Assembly: GCA_026708115.1 (NCBI GenBank)
Contig: JAPOVL010000025.1
Span: forward strand, 62,001-126,000
Source: Chloroflexota bacterium
GTDB lineage: Bacteria; Chloroflexota; Anaerolineae; Aggregatilineales; Phototrophicaceae
Direction of reading: 5' to 3'
DNA: 64,000 nucleotides
Position 1 is the first letter of the stretch. Each line of letters starts with the position of its first letter. The translations under genes and the position numbers were made by a program. The notes under the pieces are model-generated. The model had not been told where the DNA came from and made no database searches. It saw only the letters and a program-made list of their open reading frames with translations. Shown here piece after piece: positions 29,321 to 39,481 of this stretch.

Positions 29321-30352
29321 CTATTCGGTAATTGTCACCTTCGACAGACCGCGCGGCTTGTCGACTTCATATCCACGGGTGAGCGCTTGGCACATAGCGA
29401 ATACCTGGCCGGGTATGACGCCAACGACGGGGCTGAGCCACTCTGGCGCGGCAGGTATGGGCATGGCCTTGGTCGCTGCCCGCAGCAAGTCATCATCGTT
29501 GCTTATGACGAGGGTTTCCGCGCCTTTTTCTTCGACCGCGTCGAAGATGTCTCGCATGGCGGAGAAGGTCTTGCCCTGCGGCGCGACCAGAATCACAGGA
29601 TAGCCCTCCTGTACGACCGCGATAGGACCATGGCGGAAGTCGGCTTCGCTGTAGCCTTCGCTGGCGATATAGGTTAACTCCTTGACCTTGAGACTGATCT
29701 CGCAGGCGGTGGCGTAATTGAAGCCGCGCCCCAGCACGGTGAGGCGGTCCATATAGCGATAACGCTGCGCCCAGTCCGCGATGCCTTCGGTCAGAGCAAG
29801 CGATTCCGTCGCCAAGCCCGGCAGCTTCTTGAGGCCGGAGCGCATCTCCTCATCGTCGGCTAGCGCTGTCGCCAACATCGCGATCGCGGTCAGCTGGGCC
29901 GTATAGGTCTTGGTCGCGGCGACGCTGAACTCTTCATCGGCGCGCAGGGGCAGGTGATAAGCCCCTGTAGCCGCCAGCGGCGAATCTTGGTAGTTCGTGA
30001 TCGCTAGCGTCAGCGCGCCCTGCGACCGCGCGTCATTCAAGACCGCGCGCACGTCTTCCGCCTTGCCCGATTGCGAAATGCCTATCACCAGCGCTTTCGA
30101 CAGATTTGCCGAACGATCATAAACTGTATGCAGCGAAGGAGTCGCCAGCATGACCGGCATTTGCAGGGCCGCGCCGAACAAATATTGGGCGTAAATGGCG
30201 GCGTGATCCGATGTGCCGCGCGCGGCGATGCAGGCAAATACCGGGTCGAACTCACGGATTGCGCTGGCGACTGCTCCCGTCGCCGCGGCGCCCTCGTCGA
30301 GCAGACGGCGAATGACGTCGGGCTGTTGGGCGATTTCCTGCTTGAGGAGCAT
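29321..30352 (-). CDS. SIS-domain sugar isomerase/deaminase (GlmS/AgaS-like)
   Basis: ARGTSDHAAIYAQYLF, LVIGISQSGKAEDV, EVDKPRGLSKVTITE end. Confidence 0.9.
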   Translation of the reverse strand: MLLKQEIAQQPDVIRRLLDEGAAATGAVASAIREFDPVFACIAARGTSDHAAIYAQYLFGAALQMPVMLATPSLHTVYDRSANLSKALVIGISQSGKAEDVRAVLNDARSQGALTLAITNYQDSPLAATGAYHLPLRADEEFSVAATKTYTAQLTAIAMLATALADDEEMRSGLKKLPGLATESLALTEGIADWAQRYRYMDRLTVLGRGFNYATACEISLKVKELTYIASEGYSEADFRHGPIAVVQEGYPVILVAPQGKTFSAMRDIFDAVEEKGAETLVISNDDDLLRAATKAMPIPAAPEWLSPVVGVIPGQVFAMCQALTRGYEVDKPRGLSKVTITE

Positions 30353-30375
30353 GGCAGACCTCTGTTTCGAGTCCG

Positions 30376-31920
30376 TTAATCGTCTAGCGGCCGATAGTTG
30401 ACCCCGAGCGCATCCAGGCAGGGCAGATGTCTCTTCAAGCGCGTCAGGAAAGCTCCGTAGTCGCGCCCCTGGGGGTGGTTCCACAGCACCTCTGCCAGCG
30501 CGATGGCGCGTGGATAGGCCATATACTCCAGATGATCCGATGTGGGGATGTATTCCGTCCAGATATTGCCCTGCCCGCCCAGGATGTGGCCCGTCTTGTC
30601 GTCGGCGATTTCTTCGGGCACGACCACGAACTCATAGACCTTGCTCAGAGGCAGGTAGGCGCGCAGCGCGGGCGGTTCGCTGGCGAAGTCTTCGACTTGA
30701 TAATAGTCAAGGTAGCAATAGGTGGTGGGCGTCATGACCACGTCATGGCCGGCGTTTGCGGCTTCGATACCGCCGTCGCTGCCGCGCCAACTCATCACCG
30801 TCGCGTTGGGCGCCAAGCCGCCTTCTAGGATTTCGTCCCAGCCGATCAAGCGGCGTCCGCGTTCGCCGAGCCAGTTGTCAAACTGGCGGACGAACCAGCT
30901 TTGCAGCTCGTCTTCGTCTTTCAGGCCTTGCGCCTTTATGCGCGCCTGGCAAGCCGGGCAACGCTTCCAGCGTTTTTTGGGCGCCTCGTCTCCGCCGACG
31001 TGGATGAACTCGCTAGGGAAAAGCTCAAGGACCTCGCTAAAGACGTTTTTCAGAAATGTGAATACGTCATCGTTTCCGGCGCAATAGATATCGTCGGCAA
31101 TGCCCCAACTGGTACGAACCTGATAGTCCTTCCCGACGCAGCCCAATTCTGGATAGGCGGTCAAGGCGGCCAGGCTGTGCCCGGGCAATTCGATCTCGGG
31201 AACGACCGTGATGCCCCGTTCGCCCGCATAGGCGACCACCTCGCGGATCTGCTCTTGTGTATAAAAGCCGCCATAGGGTAGCCCATCGAATTTGCGGCGG
31301 TTCCGGGGCAGGCAGGTTTCTTCCCGGAAAGCGCCGATTTCGGTCAGCCTGGGATATTTTTTGATTTCGATCCGCCAGCCTTGGTCTTCGGTCAGGTGCC
31401 AGTGGAAGGTGTTGAACTTGTAAAAAGCCAGCAGGTCAATGAACTTCTTGATGAAGGGCAGCGGAAACATATGACGTCCGACATCCATGTGCAAACCGCG
31501 CCAGCCAAAAGCCGGCGCATCGCTGATACTCAGCGCCGGGATGCGCCAGTCGATGCCGTCGGCCCGTTCCTCGCCCAGGATTTGCGGGGGCAGCAATTGA
31601 CGCAGGGTTTGGAATCCATGCCTAAAGCCCGCCGGCGCGGAGGCCGATAGGACGGCCTTATCGCTCGAAACTGTCAAGCGGTAGGCCTCGGGCGAATCCA
31701 GGTCTTTTCCCTCAACCAGGCTGATGACATTGCGGCTATTGACTGCCTCACCGGTCGCGTCGACCGGGAGCGGGAAGCCAGTCGCGGGCCGCAGATAGTT
31801 CGCCAGCATTTCGCCCAGACGCTTGTCGCGCGCGCCTATCATCGTGTCGGCGTTCAGAATGAAGCTGCCTTCGCTTTTTTCAATCGATTGCGGCCGCGGG
31901 AACAAGGTGATTTCGGACAT
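30376..31920 (-). CDS. Beta-N-acetylhexosaminidase, GH20
   Basis: WRGLHMDVGRHMFP, FHWHLTEDQGWRIEIKKYPRLTEIGA, FIHVGGDEAPKKRW. Confidence 0.95.
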   Translation of the reverse strand: MSEITLFPRPQSIEKSEGSFILNADTMIGARDKRLGEMLANYLRPATGFPLPVDATGEAVNSRNVISLVEGKDLDSPEAYRLTVSSDKAVLSASAPAGFRHGFQTLRQLLPPQILGEERADGIDWRIPALSISDAPAFGWRGLHMDVGRHMFPLPFIKKFIDLLAFYKFNTFHWHLTEDQGWRIEIKKYPRLTEIGAFREETCLPRNRRKFDGLPYGGFYTQEQIREVVAYAGERGITVVPEIELPGHSLAALTAYPELGCVGKDYQVRTSWGIADDIYCAGNDDVFTFLKNVFSEVLELFPSEFIHVGGDEAPKKRWKRCPACQARIKAQGLKDEDELQSWFVRQFDNWLGERGRRLIGWDEILEGGLAPNATVMSWRGSDGGIEAANAGHDVVMTPTTYCYLDYYQVEDFASEPPALRAYLPLSKVYEFVVVPEEIADDKTGHILGGQGNIWTEYIPTSDHLEYMAYPRAIALAEVLWNHPQGRDYGAFLTRLKRHLPCLDALGVNYRPLDD

Positions 31921-31957
31921 GTTCAAGTTCCTTTTGATATCGCTTGTCATTCGCTTA

Positions 31958-32998
31958 TCATAAATCCTCGAGCGAGACGACGGCGCTCAAGTTATGCGGT
32001 TGATCGGGATTCTGACCATTATGCAAGGCGCGATGATAGGCCAGGAGTTGCAAGACCGGCAGGTGCAAGACCGGCGTATTCCAGGTCGGCAGGTCATCTG
32101 GCAGGGCGATATGACGCGGTGAATCGGTCGCGAACGATCCGACGCTCAAGGTCCGCGCGCCCATCCGGCGCATTTCCGAAAGCACCTGCAGTTCCGGCTG
32201 GGCCGCTTCCGGCGAAATCAAGCCCACAACCAGCGCATTTTCAGCAGCCATCGACATGGGACCATGGCGGAACTCCAGGGTGTGAAAAGCTTCGCTGTAT
32301 GACAGGGACATCTCTTTCATTTTCAGCATGGCTTCGCAGGCAATGCCATATAACACATCCGCGCCGAGAAAGAAAAAGCGCTCGATGCTCCGGTCGGCGC
32401 CCAGCGTTTCCGCCAGATCGCCAAAGGCATGCAACAGGTGCTGGCATTGCGCTGGCAAGCGCGCGCTGGAAGTCCGGTCATCGCCGGCAAGCGCGGCAGC
32501 CATCTGTTGCAGCACCAGGCACATGCTGCTGAAGGAACGGGTCTGCGCGACGCTCTTTTCGCCCGCGCTGTCGATCGCGAAAGCCAGATCGGCCTCGCGC
32601 GCCAGCGGACTGCCGCTATCACAGGTGACCGTGACGACCGGTCCGCCGATCCGGGATTTGAAGGCGGCGGCCGCGCGCAGCGTCTCCGTGGTCGCGCCGG
32701 AGCGCGATACTGTGATCAGCGCTAATTTGCGCCCTTCCAGGTAGATCGAATCGGGAAAGAGCAGCAATTCCGAGGCCGGGTAGGCGCGCGCGTCTATGCC
32801 GGCTCCGCGCAGCAAGCGCGCGGCGGTCAGCGAGAGATAGTACGTGGATCCGCAGCCCGTGACGAGAACGTGATCGGGGTCGGCAGCGGCGATCAAATCG
32901 GAAAATGTTGGCGCGTCCGCATCAAAGACCGCAAGCGCATCGGCCCATACCTGCGGCTGGCTGAAGATTTCCTGGCGTGTGTGCTGGCCTGCTTTCAC
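31958..32998 (-). CDS. Second SIS-domain protein (GlmS-isomerase-like)
   Basis: TGCGSTYYLSLTAARLL, LITVSRSGATTETLRAA, LEFRHGPMSM; start uncertain. Confidence 0.85.
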   Translation of the reverse strand: MKAGQHTRQEIFSQPQVWADALAVFDADAPTFSDLIAAADPDHVLVTGCGSTYYLSLTAARLLRGAGIDARAYPASELLLFPDSIYLEGRKLALITVSRSGATTETLRAAAAFKSRIGGPVVTVTCDSGSPLAREADLAFAIDSAGEKSVAQTRSFSSMCLVLQQMAAALAGDDRTSSARLPAQCQHLLHAFGDLAETLGADRSIERFFFLGADVLYGIACEAMLKMKEMSLSYSEAFHTLEFRHGPMSMAAENALVVGLISPEAAQPELQVLSEMRRMGARTLSVGSFATDSPRHIALPDDLPTWNTPVLHLPVLQLLAYHRALHNGQNPDQPHNLSAVVSLEDL

Positions 32999-33119
32999 CC
33001 ACCGCTCCAAATCTGCTCGAGCGCACAGGCACGATTCTAGCAAAGATCGGACGGGTCTCCCATGTCGGTGACCACGTGATGTCCGAGCGCATGTCGTCAC
33101 GCGGTTTAACTTTGCGGTA

Positions 33120-34139
33120 TCAATACATCAACTCCAGATCCAGCAAGTTTTCCATCGGCTCGCCGGCCAGATAGCGGCGCAGGTTGCGGATGAACAAATC
33201 AGTCAATTTGCCGTTTTCGGTATCCGCCGTGCTGGCGGAATGATGGCTGATGATGACGTTGGGCAAATCCCAAAGCGGGTCGTCCTCCGGCAGCGGTTCC
33301 GGATCAGTGACGTCCAGTGCCGCGCCCCCAAGGCGCCCTTCGATAAGCGCGTCCGTTAAGGCCACCTGGTCAACCAAGGCGCCGCGCGCGATGTTGATCA
33401 GAAAAGCGCCCTGCTTCAACATGGCGATCCGTTCGGCGTCCAGCAAGCCATCGGTTTCGGGCGTGTGCGGCAGGCACAGGACCAGAAAATCGACTTGCGG
33501 GAGCACCTCTTCCAGTTGAGACGGAGCGAACAACAGGTCGACGCTATCTACTGCCCGACGGGCATCGCGCCGGGTAGCGATGATGCGCATGCCGAAGAAG
33601 CGGCAGACAGCCGCCAGGTCGCGACCAATCTTGCCCAAGCCGAGGATGCCAACGGTCATGCCACGCAGTTCGGTATTATGAAAGCGTTGCCAATGGCGGC
33701 CGCGCTTCTGTTCATCCATCAAACGAAAGTTCTTGACGAAGGTCAGCATGGCCATCAGACAGAACTCGGCGAGAGGTCGGGCGTGGACGCCGCTGGCGGT
33801 GGTGAAAATCCAGCCCTGCCGGTCGTAACCGTAAGTCTTGACGAACTGCCCGATGCCGGCGCTGGTTGTTTGGATCCACTTCAGCTTATGCGCCAACTGC
33901 GGCAGATCCTCGCGATGTGTATGGTCGAAGTCGAAGAGGATGTCGGCTTGCGCCAGCAGCGCGAGCCATTCAGCTTCTTGTTCGGCGCTGCGCTCGATGA
34001 CAGCCGTATGGTGAGCCTGAAATAGCGGCGCGCCGATGAGATTGGGACGGTAGACGACTTCAACCTGCGGCACTGCCTGGCGGATGCGGTCAATGTGTTC
34101 GGGTTCCAGGTAGGATGCGATCAAGACCTTGAGAGGCAT
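33120..34139 (-). CDS. D-2-hydroxyacid dehydrogenase
   Basis: GMTVGILGLGKIGRDLA, NIARGALVDQVAL, LWDLPNVIISHHSA. Confidence 0.9.
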   Translation of the reverse strand: MPLKVLIASYLEPEHIDRIRQAVPQVEVVYRPNLIGAPLFQAHHTAVIERSAEQEAEWLALLAQADILFDFDHTHREDLPQLAHKLKWIQTTSAGIGQFVKTYGYDRQGWIFTTASGVHARPLAEFCLMAMLTFVKNFRLMDEQKRGRHWQRFHNTELRGMTVGILGLGKIGRDLAAVCRFFGMRIIATRRDARRAVDSVDLLFAPSQLEEVLPQVDFLVLCLPHTPETDGLLDAERIAMLKQGAFLINIARGALVDQVALTDALIEGRLGGAALDVTDPEPLPEDDPLWDLPNVIISHHSASTADTENGKLTDLFIRNLRRYLAGEPMENLLDLELMY

Positions 34140-34249
34140 ATCGTCTGCTCCAATTCAGTGTGTGCTCGGACTGTAGCCCAAAGCGCCCCTGATGCAAAGG
34201 TATTCTGATATGGTAGATACAAGCGATTCAAGTGTTGACTGGAGGCGGG

Positions 34250-34657
34250 ATGCCCAACCCGCGAGCCTATTGCAGCTACTGCGGCCGACTCAGCAAGCGC
34301 TGCGCCTGTCACGAAGCCGGGAGTAATCTGCAGCGTTTTCTAGAGCGCGGCGGCAGAAGCTATGCGCCTTGCATACGAGACGCGCCCTACAAACGGGGCG
34401 TACCGCCCCAAGTCAAATCTGCCGAACGCAGGCATCTCCAGAAGAAATATAAAATCTGGTACGCAGCCCTGGCGGAATCAAATGGCGAATGCTGCGCCAA
34501 TTGCGGCGAGACAAAGGACCTGGTATTGGACCATGTCCTTCCGATTGCAAAAGGCGGCTCGTCGCGGCTCGACAATTTGCAGTTGCTGTGTACGACTTGC
34601 AATCGCATCAAGGGCAAACTGGCGATCGACTGCCGCCGGGCTACACATCGAGAATGA
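34250..34657 (+). CDS. HNH endonuclease
   Basis: CANCGETKDLVLDHVLPIAKGGSSRLDNLQLLCTTCNRIKG. Confidence 0.85.
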   Translation: MPNPRAYCSYCGRLSKRCACHEAGSNLQRFLERGGRSYAPCIRDAPYKRGVPPQVKSAERRHLQKKYKIWYAALAESNGECCANCGETKDLVLDHVLPIAKGGSSRLDNLQLLCTTCNRIKGKLAIDCRRATHRE

Positions 34658-35399
34658 AGCGCTGGGCCGGGCTGAGCCGGGCCAGGGTCTGTTCGCTGAG
34701 GAAGGCTTTCTGGTCCATTTGCTGCGCATTGTGACGGCGTGTGAAATAGGAATGCAAGGCATAGCGCGGCGTATCGGTGTGATTGGTCGTACCGGCATGC
34801 CATAGATGCGAGTTGAAGATGACAACTGTGCCTGCGGCGCCGGTCAGCAACATTTCCTGCGGGTGCTTCTCCCAAGGATTGTCCATGACCTCCCGCGGGA
34901 GCTGGCCCGAGAGGTGGGAGCCGGGCACGACCCTTGTGGCCCCGTTTTCTTCGGTGAAATCCACCAGCAGCCAGATAGAATTGCAGACTTGAAAGTCCGT
35001 TGCATCGACCCCACTGGACCAATCGGCGTGGAAGGCTTGCACGCCATCGCCGGGCACCGAGGCGCGACCGTTGAGCGATGACAGCTTGAAATCTCCCTTG
35101 AGAACATGGTTCATCGCCGCCAACACGCGGGGGTGGGTGAAGCAGATTTCGAAGAGCGGGTCCTTGTCGACGAGATTGGCCAGACGGACGGCTCCTATTT
35201 CCGTGCTGAATTCGCTGCCAGCTTCTTCGCCTTCCTCGGCCATTAACTCCTGCACCCGTTCGCGGATAGCGCCTACCTGCTGCGGTGTCATGACAGTGGG
35301 CAAGGGCAAATATCCGCGTTCATCGAGTTGCTGAATCTCTTCATCGCTCAGCGTCGACTCTGTGACGCCAAACGTGGAAAGCGCGCTTTGCATGTCCAT
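34641..35399 (-). CDS. Phytanoyl-CoA dioxygenase family protein
   Basis: FHADWSSGVDATDFQVCNSIWLLVDFTEENGATRVVPGSHL; HSYFTRR end. Confidence 0.85.
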   Translation of the reverse strand: MDMQSALSTFGVTESTLSDEEIQQLDERGYLPLPTVMTPQQVGAIRERVQELMAEEGEEAGSEFSTEIGAVRLANLVDKDPLFEICFTHPRVLAAMNHVLKGDFKLSSLNGRASVPGDGVQAFHADWSSGVDATDFQVCNSIWLLVDFTEENGATRVVPGSHLSGQLPREVMDNPWEKHPQEMLLTGAAGTVVIFNSHLWHAGTTNHTDTPRYALHSYFTRRHNAQQMDQKAFLSEQTLARLSPAQRFILDV

Positions 35400-35692
35400 G
35401 TTGGGTATTCCCCTCGCCGGATCGGTCGCGTCAATTAGAACATAGCTTCTTCAATGGCGCTACTGATCGAAGCCCATCCGTCGTTTGGGAGCGCTGCCAG
35501 CGGGCGGCTGCGCCTTCAGGCGATTCGGGCCGAACAAAGTCATGCGACGCCTTCACAAGACAAGGGCATAAGCAACTATTCGCTATCCGGTCGAAACGCG
35601 CTATACTCAATGGCGCTCTGGCGGCAGTGTCTGCCTTGCAGTAGGCCGGAAGCAGATCTATCAACAATCATCGAATGGATAGGAGTAGCTCA

Positions 35693-37366
35693 ATGAAAGG
35701 TAAAGTTTCGATCCTGATCGCGCTTTTGATTTTCGTGATCGGTGTCCTTGGCGTTTCCGCACAGGACACGTTTTTTGGCAAGACGGCTGAGGAATTGTTC
35801 CCGATTCCTGAAGTCGCCGAAACCGAGTTGGAGCAAACGCTGGCATTTGAAGCGCTGCTCGGGGCGAATGTCCCGGACGGTCATGCCCTGGGCGAAGGCA
35901 AGACGATCACCTTCGGCGTCCTGGGTCAAGGCTCGCGCGGCGGCATCTCTGGCACCATATACTTCTGGCGCAATGCCTTCGAAGCAGCCACTGGCGCCAC
36001 CCTGGAAATCGTCGAAATCCCCTATAACCAGCTGGGTACAACCATCCCGGCCGACTTCCTGACGGGGCAATACACTTACGATGTCTTCATCGGCGCCGCC
36101 TGGCAGTATGGCGACTGGATTAGCAATGGCTGGATCCAGCCGATCGACCAATGGATCGGCGATGAGCGCTTCACACACTGGTCGCCCGAAGATACCGCTC
36201 CCGCTTTCCGCGCCTTGCTGCAATGGGGCGGCGAAACTTACGGCAGCCAAATGGACGGCGATGCGCAGCTGCTCTACTATCGCCACGACATCCTCAGCGA
36301 TCCCGAGTGGCAAGCCGCCTACGAAGCTGAAGTCGGCTCGCCCATGCCCTATCCCATCGTGACCTGGCAGGATTTGCTGGCCATCACCAGCTTCTTCAAT
36401 GGCAAGGACTGGAACGGCGATGGCGATCCCGATGACGGCATTAGCCTGCACCTGGCGCCCGGTGGACAGGGGCACTTCCACTTCGCCACGCTGGCAGCCT
36501 CCTTCGCCGTGACCCCGTCTGATGGCGATGACCCGCGCGCCGTCTCCAAGTATGACAACGTCTTCTGGTTCGATCCGGACGATATGACGCCGCTGATTAA
36601 CGAGCCGGGCCACGTCATGGCGCTGGAATTCTTGCAAGAACTGGCAGCCACGGGCCAGGAAGCGCAGTTCGGCTGGCAGTTGGGCGAGGCCTGGGATAAC
36701 TTCCTCGGCGGCAACGCCATCGCCACCTTCAGCTGGGGCGATGTCGGCTCGCTTTCGCAGAACGTAGAGCGCTCCGCTATCAGGGGCAGCTTGGGCGCGG
36801 ACGTCACGCCCTGCTCCAGCGAATGGTATGACCGCGAGACGGGCGAGGTTGTTGTGGACACAGAGAATCCCAATTGCGTCGGCAATACCACCGGCGGCTC
36901 CTGGCACCCGACCATGTCGACATTCACCGAGAACCCCGAGTTGACGTATTTCTACATGGCGCTGATCGCCAACCCGTCGATCAACTTCTACAACGCCACC
37001 ACCGGCTGGCAAGGCGTCGATCCCTGCTGCACCTACCAGCTCTATGAACCGCGCGGGACGGCGGTTTCCGAAGATTACACTGCCGTTGGCTTTGACGCCG
37101 ACGACATGGAGCGCTACATCAACGCTTACGGCTCCAATGTCTACGACAAGCCGACTTCGGTCACCTATCTGCGCATTCCCGGTACGCTGGAATACATCCA
37201 AGAGACGCTGGATATCCGCTTGTCCGAGGCCATGACCGGGCAATCGACGGCGCAAGAAGCGCTGGATAACACAGCCGAAGACTGGGAAGAGATCACCGAC
37301 GACCTCGATACCGACAGCCAGTTGAAAATCTATCAGCAGGCCATCGGCTACATGGGTGGGATGTAA
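35693..37366 (+). CDS. ABC transporter sugar-type extracellular substrate-binding protein
   Basis: Signal peptide MKGKVSILIALLIFVIGVLGVSAQ; upstream of two sugar-type permease genes; PLINEPGHVMALEFLQEL-like family-1 SBP sequence. Confidence 0.85.
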   Translation: MKGKVSILIALLIFVIGVLGVSAQDTFFGKTAEELFPIPEVAETELEQTLAFEALLGANVPDGHALGEGKTITFGVLGQGSRGGISGTIYFWRNAFEAATGATLEIVEIPYNQLGTTIPADFLTGQYTYDVFIGAAWQYGDWISNGWIQPIDQWIGDERFTHWSPEDTAPAFRALLQWGGETYGSQMDGDAQLLYYRHDILSDPEWQAAYEAEVGSPMPYPIVTWQDLLAITSFFNGKDWNGDGDPDDGISLHLAPGGQGHFHFATLAASFAVTPSDGDDPRAVSKYDNVFWFDPDDMTPLINEPGHVMALEFLQELAATGQEAQFGWQLGEAWDNFLGGNAIATFSWGDVGSLSQNVERSAIRGSLGADVTPCSSEWYDRETGEVVVDTENPNCVGNTTGGSWHPTMSTFTENPELTYFYMALIANPSINFYNATTGWQGVDPCCTYQLYEPRGTAVSEDYTAVGFDADDMERYINAYGSNVYDKPTSVTYLRIPGTLEYIQETLDIRLSEAMTGQSTAQEALDNTAEDWEEITDDLDTDSQLKIYQQAIGYMGGM

Positions 37367-37388
37367 GTTTGCTAACCCCACTCCCTGA

Positions 37389-37476
37389 CCCCCTCCCCGA
37401 GAGGGAGGGGGCATTGTCCAGCTGGGCTGGACGTTGATATGGAGTCTTAGGGGCGATCCGCTGGGTCGCCCCTAAG
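37389..37476 (+). other. Two consecutive hairpins between substrate-binding and permease genes
   Basis: CCCCCTCCC(37389-37397)/GGGAGGGGG(37403-37411), and CTTAGGGGCGA(37446-37456)/TCGCCCCTAAG(37466-37476), both perfect. Confidence 0.7.
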
Positions 37477-37489
37477 CAAGGCAACAAAC

Positions 37490-38401
37490 ATGAATACGAA
37501 AACTAAACGCTCCGACGGCACGCTCAAGAACAATCGAGCAAAATACCTCTTCCTCATGCCCGGTGTTATCTGGATCCTCGCCTTCACCCTGTTTCCACTG
37601 GTTTATTCCTTTGGCTTGAGCCTGACCAATTATCGTCTGGGGAAGAACCCCAAATACATCGGCTTCGAGAACTATGCCGAGATCTTGGGCATCGGCGACG
37701 AAAAGGTCGACAAAAAAGCGGTGAGCACGGCCAGCTTCAGCGCCTTTCTCTTCCTTGGCAGTACGGCAGCGACGCTGTTTTTTGGCACCTTCGTCGCCTG
37801 GGTCTTCAATCATAATCTGCCATTTTTGCGACAAATGCGGGCAATTGTTACGATGCCGCTATTCGCCGCGCCTATCGCCCTTGGCTGGCTGGGCGTGGTC
37901 ATCTTCAACGAACAGTCGGGACCGATCAACAATGTGCTGGAAGGCATTGGCCTGGGGCGGGTCAACTGGTTCATCGAGCCCATGCCGGCCCGCTTCGCGG
38001 TCATGTTCACCGATGTCTGGCAGTGGACGCCCTTTGTCTTCATCGTTGTGCTGGCGGCCATGCAGTCGGTGCCGGACGACCTCTACGAATCGGCGCGCCT
38101 GGATACCAAGTCGAACTGGCAACTCTTTCGGTCGATCACCTTTCCCATGATCGCGCCGGCTCTGGGCACGGTGATGCTGCTGCGCATGGTCGAATCGCTC
38201 AAGATTATCGACATCCCCTATAGTTTGACGCGCGGCGGTCCCGGTTCGGTCACGCAGACTTATGTCTACTACGCCTACGAGAAGGGACTGGTCGGAAGCT
38301 TCCAGTTGGGCGAAGCGGCGGCGCTGGCGTACCTGCTAGTGGTGGTCGCGATCGTCGTATCATCGATCTATTTCTACCGCGTGCGCGAGCGCTTCGAGTG
38401 A
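37490..38401 (+). CDS. Sugar ABC transporter permease
   Basis: MalF-like TMs with EAA-type loop ESARLDTKSNWQLFRSITFPMIAPAL. Confidence 0.9.
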   Translation: MNTKTKRSDGTLKNNRAKYLFLMPGVIWILAFTLFPLVYSFGLSLTNYRLGKNPKYIGFENYAEILGIGDEKVDKKAVSTASFSAFLFLGSTAATLFFGTFVAWVFNHNLPFLRQMRAIVTMPLFAAPIALGWLGVVIFNEQSGPINNVLEGIGLGRVNWFIEPMPARFAVMFTDVWQWTPFVFIVVLAAMQSVPDDLYESARLDTKSNWQLFRSITFPMIAPALGTVMLLRMVESLKIIDIPYSLTRGGPGSVTQTYVYYAYEKGLVGSFQLGEAAALAYLLVVVAIVVSSIYFYRVRERFE

Positions 38402-38417
38402 GGCGAGGGGGACAGGT

Positions 38418-39299
38418 ATGACGAACCAGCAAACCGCCTTGGCCTCTTCGGCGCCGCAGAGCGCCTTTTCGCGCGGATCTATGAGCGACCGCCTGATTAT
38501 CGCCTTGGCGATCATCTGCACTTTTATCGCCTTCTCGCCCTTCGGCTACGCCGTTTTGACCTCGCTCAAATCGGAATGGAAAGACGGCTCCATCATCCCC
38601 TTTCTGCAATTTGAACCGAACCTGCTGAACTGGCAGCAGGAGTTCGGCTCAGGTGGCGCCGAGACGGTCAAGGCCTTGCGCAACAGCACTTTGATTTCGC
38701 TGGGCGCGACAGCGGTGGCGACCACACTCGGCACCCTGGCCGGATACGGTTTGGCGCGCTTCAAGTACGGCATCGGCAATCGCAATCTGGTCTCCTGGTT
38801 TCTCTCGCAGCGTTTCCTGCCGCCGGTCGCGACCTTGATACCCTTCGTATTGATGTTCCGCGACCTGAAACTGCTCGATACGCTGCCGGGCATGGTCATC
38901 GTCAATGCCACATTCACCTTGCCCTTCGCGGTCTTGATCATGCGCGACTATTTCGCCGATCTGCCCGCCGAATTGCGCGAGGCGGCGCTCGTGGATGGCG
39001 CCAGCGAGTTCACGACCTTCTGGCGTATCGCTCTGCCGCTGGCGCGGCCGGCGCTTGTGGCGTCGACGTTGATCTGCTTCGCCTTCGCCTGGAACGAATT
39101 CCTCTTTGCCAGCGTGCTCGCCAACCGGGACTGGAAGCCCTATCCGATGCTGGTGGCTGGCTCGGACACGGTGCGCGGCATCGACTTCGGCTTTGTGACG
39201 ACGCGGATGTTGATCGCGGTCACGGTGCCGGTGACCTTGTCGCTGATGGTGCAGCGTTTCATTGTGCGCGGGCTGACGTTTGGGGCGGTAAAGGGCTAG
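38418..39299 (+). CDS. Carbohydrate ABC transporter permease
   Basis: MalG-like; EAALVDGASEFTTFWRIALPLARPAL. Confidence 0.9.
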   Translation: MTNQQTALASSAPQSAFSRGSMSDRLIIALAIICTFIAFSPFGYAVLTSLKSEWKDGSIIPFLQFEPNLLNWQQEFGSGGAETVKALRNSTLISLGATAVATTLGTLAGYGLARFKYGIGNRNLVSWFLSQRFLPPVATLIPFVLMFRDLKLLDTLPGMVIVNATFTLPFAVLIMRDYFADLPAELREAALVDGASEFTTFWRIALPLARPALVASTLICFAFAWNEFLFASVLANRDWKPYPMLVAGSDTVRGIDFGFVTTRMLIAVTVPVTLSLMVQRFIVRGLTFGAVKG

Positions 39300-39305
39300 G
39301 GGATT

Positions 39306-39420
39306 TACCACAGCCGCTCGGCGGCAGCGAATTTGGGCTACCGCGCTCACACAAAATAACAAACCCGCTCGGCTACCGCAGATCGTGGTTTATTAAAAAA
39401 GAGGCGCAGAGGGCACAGAG
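39306..39420 (+). repeat. Dispersed stem-loop element, copy R3, with CACAGAG tail
   Basis: TACCACAGCCGCTCGGCGGCAGCGAATTTGGGCTACCGCGCTCACACAAAATAACAAACCCGCTCGGCTACCGCAGATCGTGGTTTATTAAAAAAGAGGCGCAGAGGGCACAGAG. Confidence 0.85.
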
Positions 39421-39428
39421 ATTCTCAG

Positions 39429-39449
39429 GGGCGAGCCGATGGCTCGCCC
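39429..39449. terminator. Hairpin between convergent genes
   Basis: GGGCGAGCC-GAT-GGCTCGCCC followed by TTTCT; same stem as 21931-21957. Confidence 0.55.
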
Positions 39450-39481
39450 TTTCTCGTTGAAACCTGTGTTCAAAGCGACAT

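Noticed and set aside
35690-37414. 574-aa minus-strand ORF
   Set aside because: Mirror ORF of the sugar ABC substrate-binding gene; no recognisable motifs.
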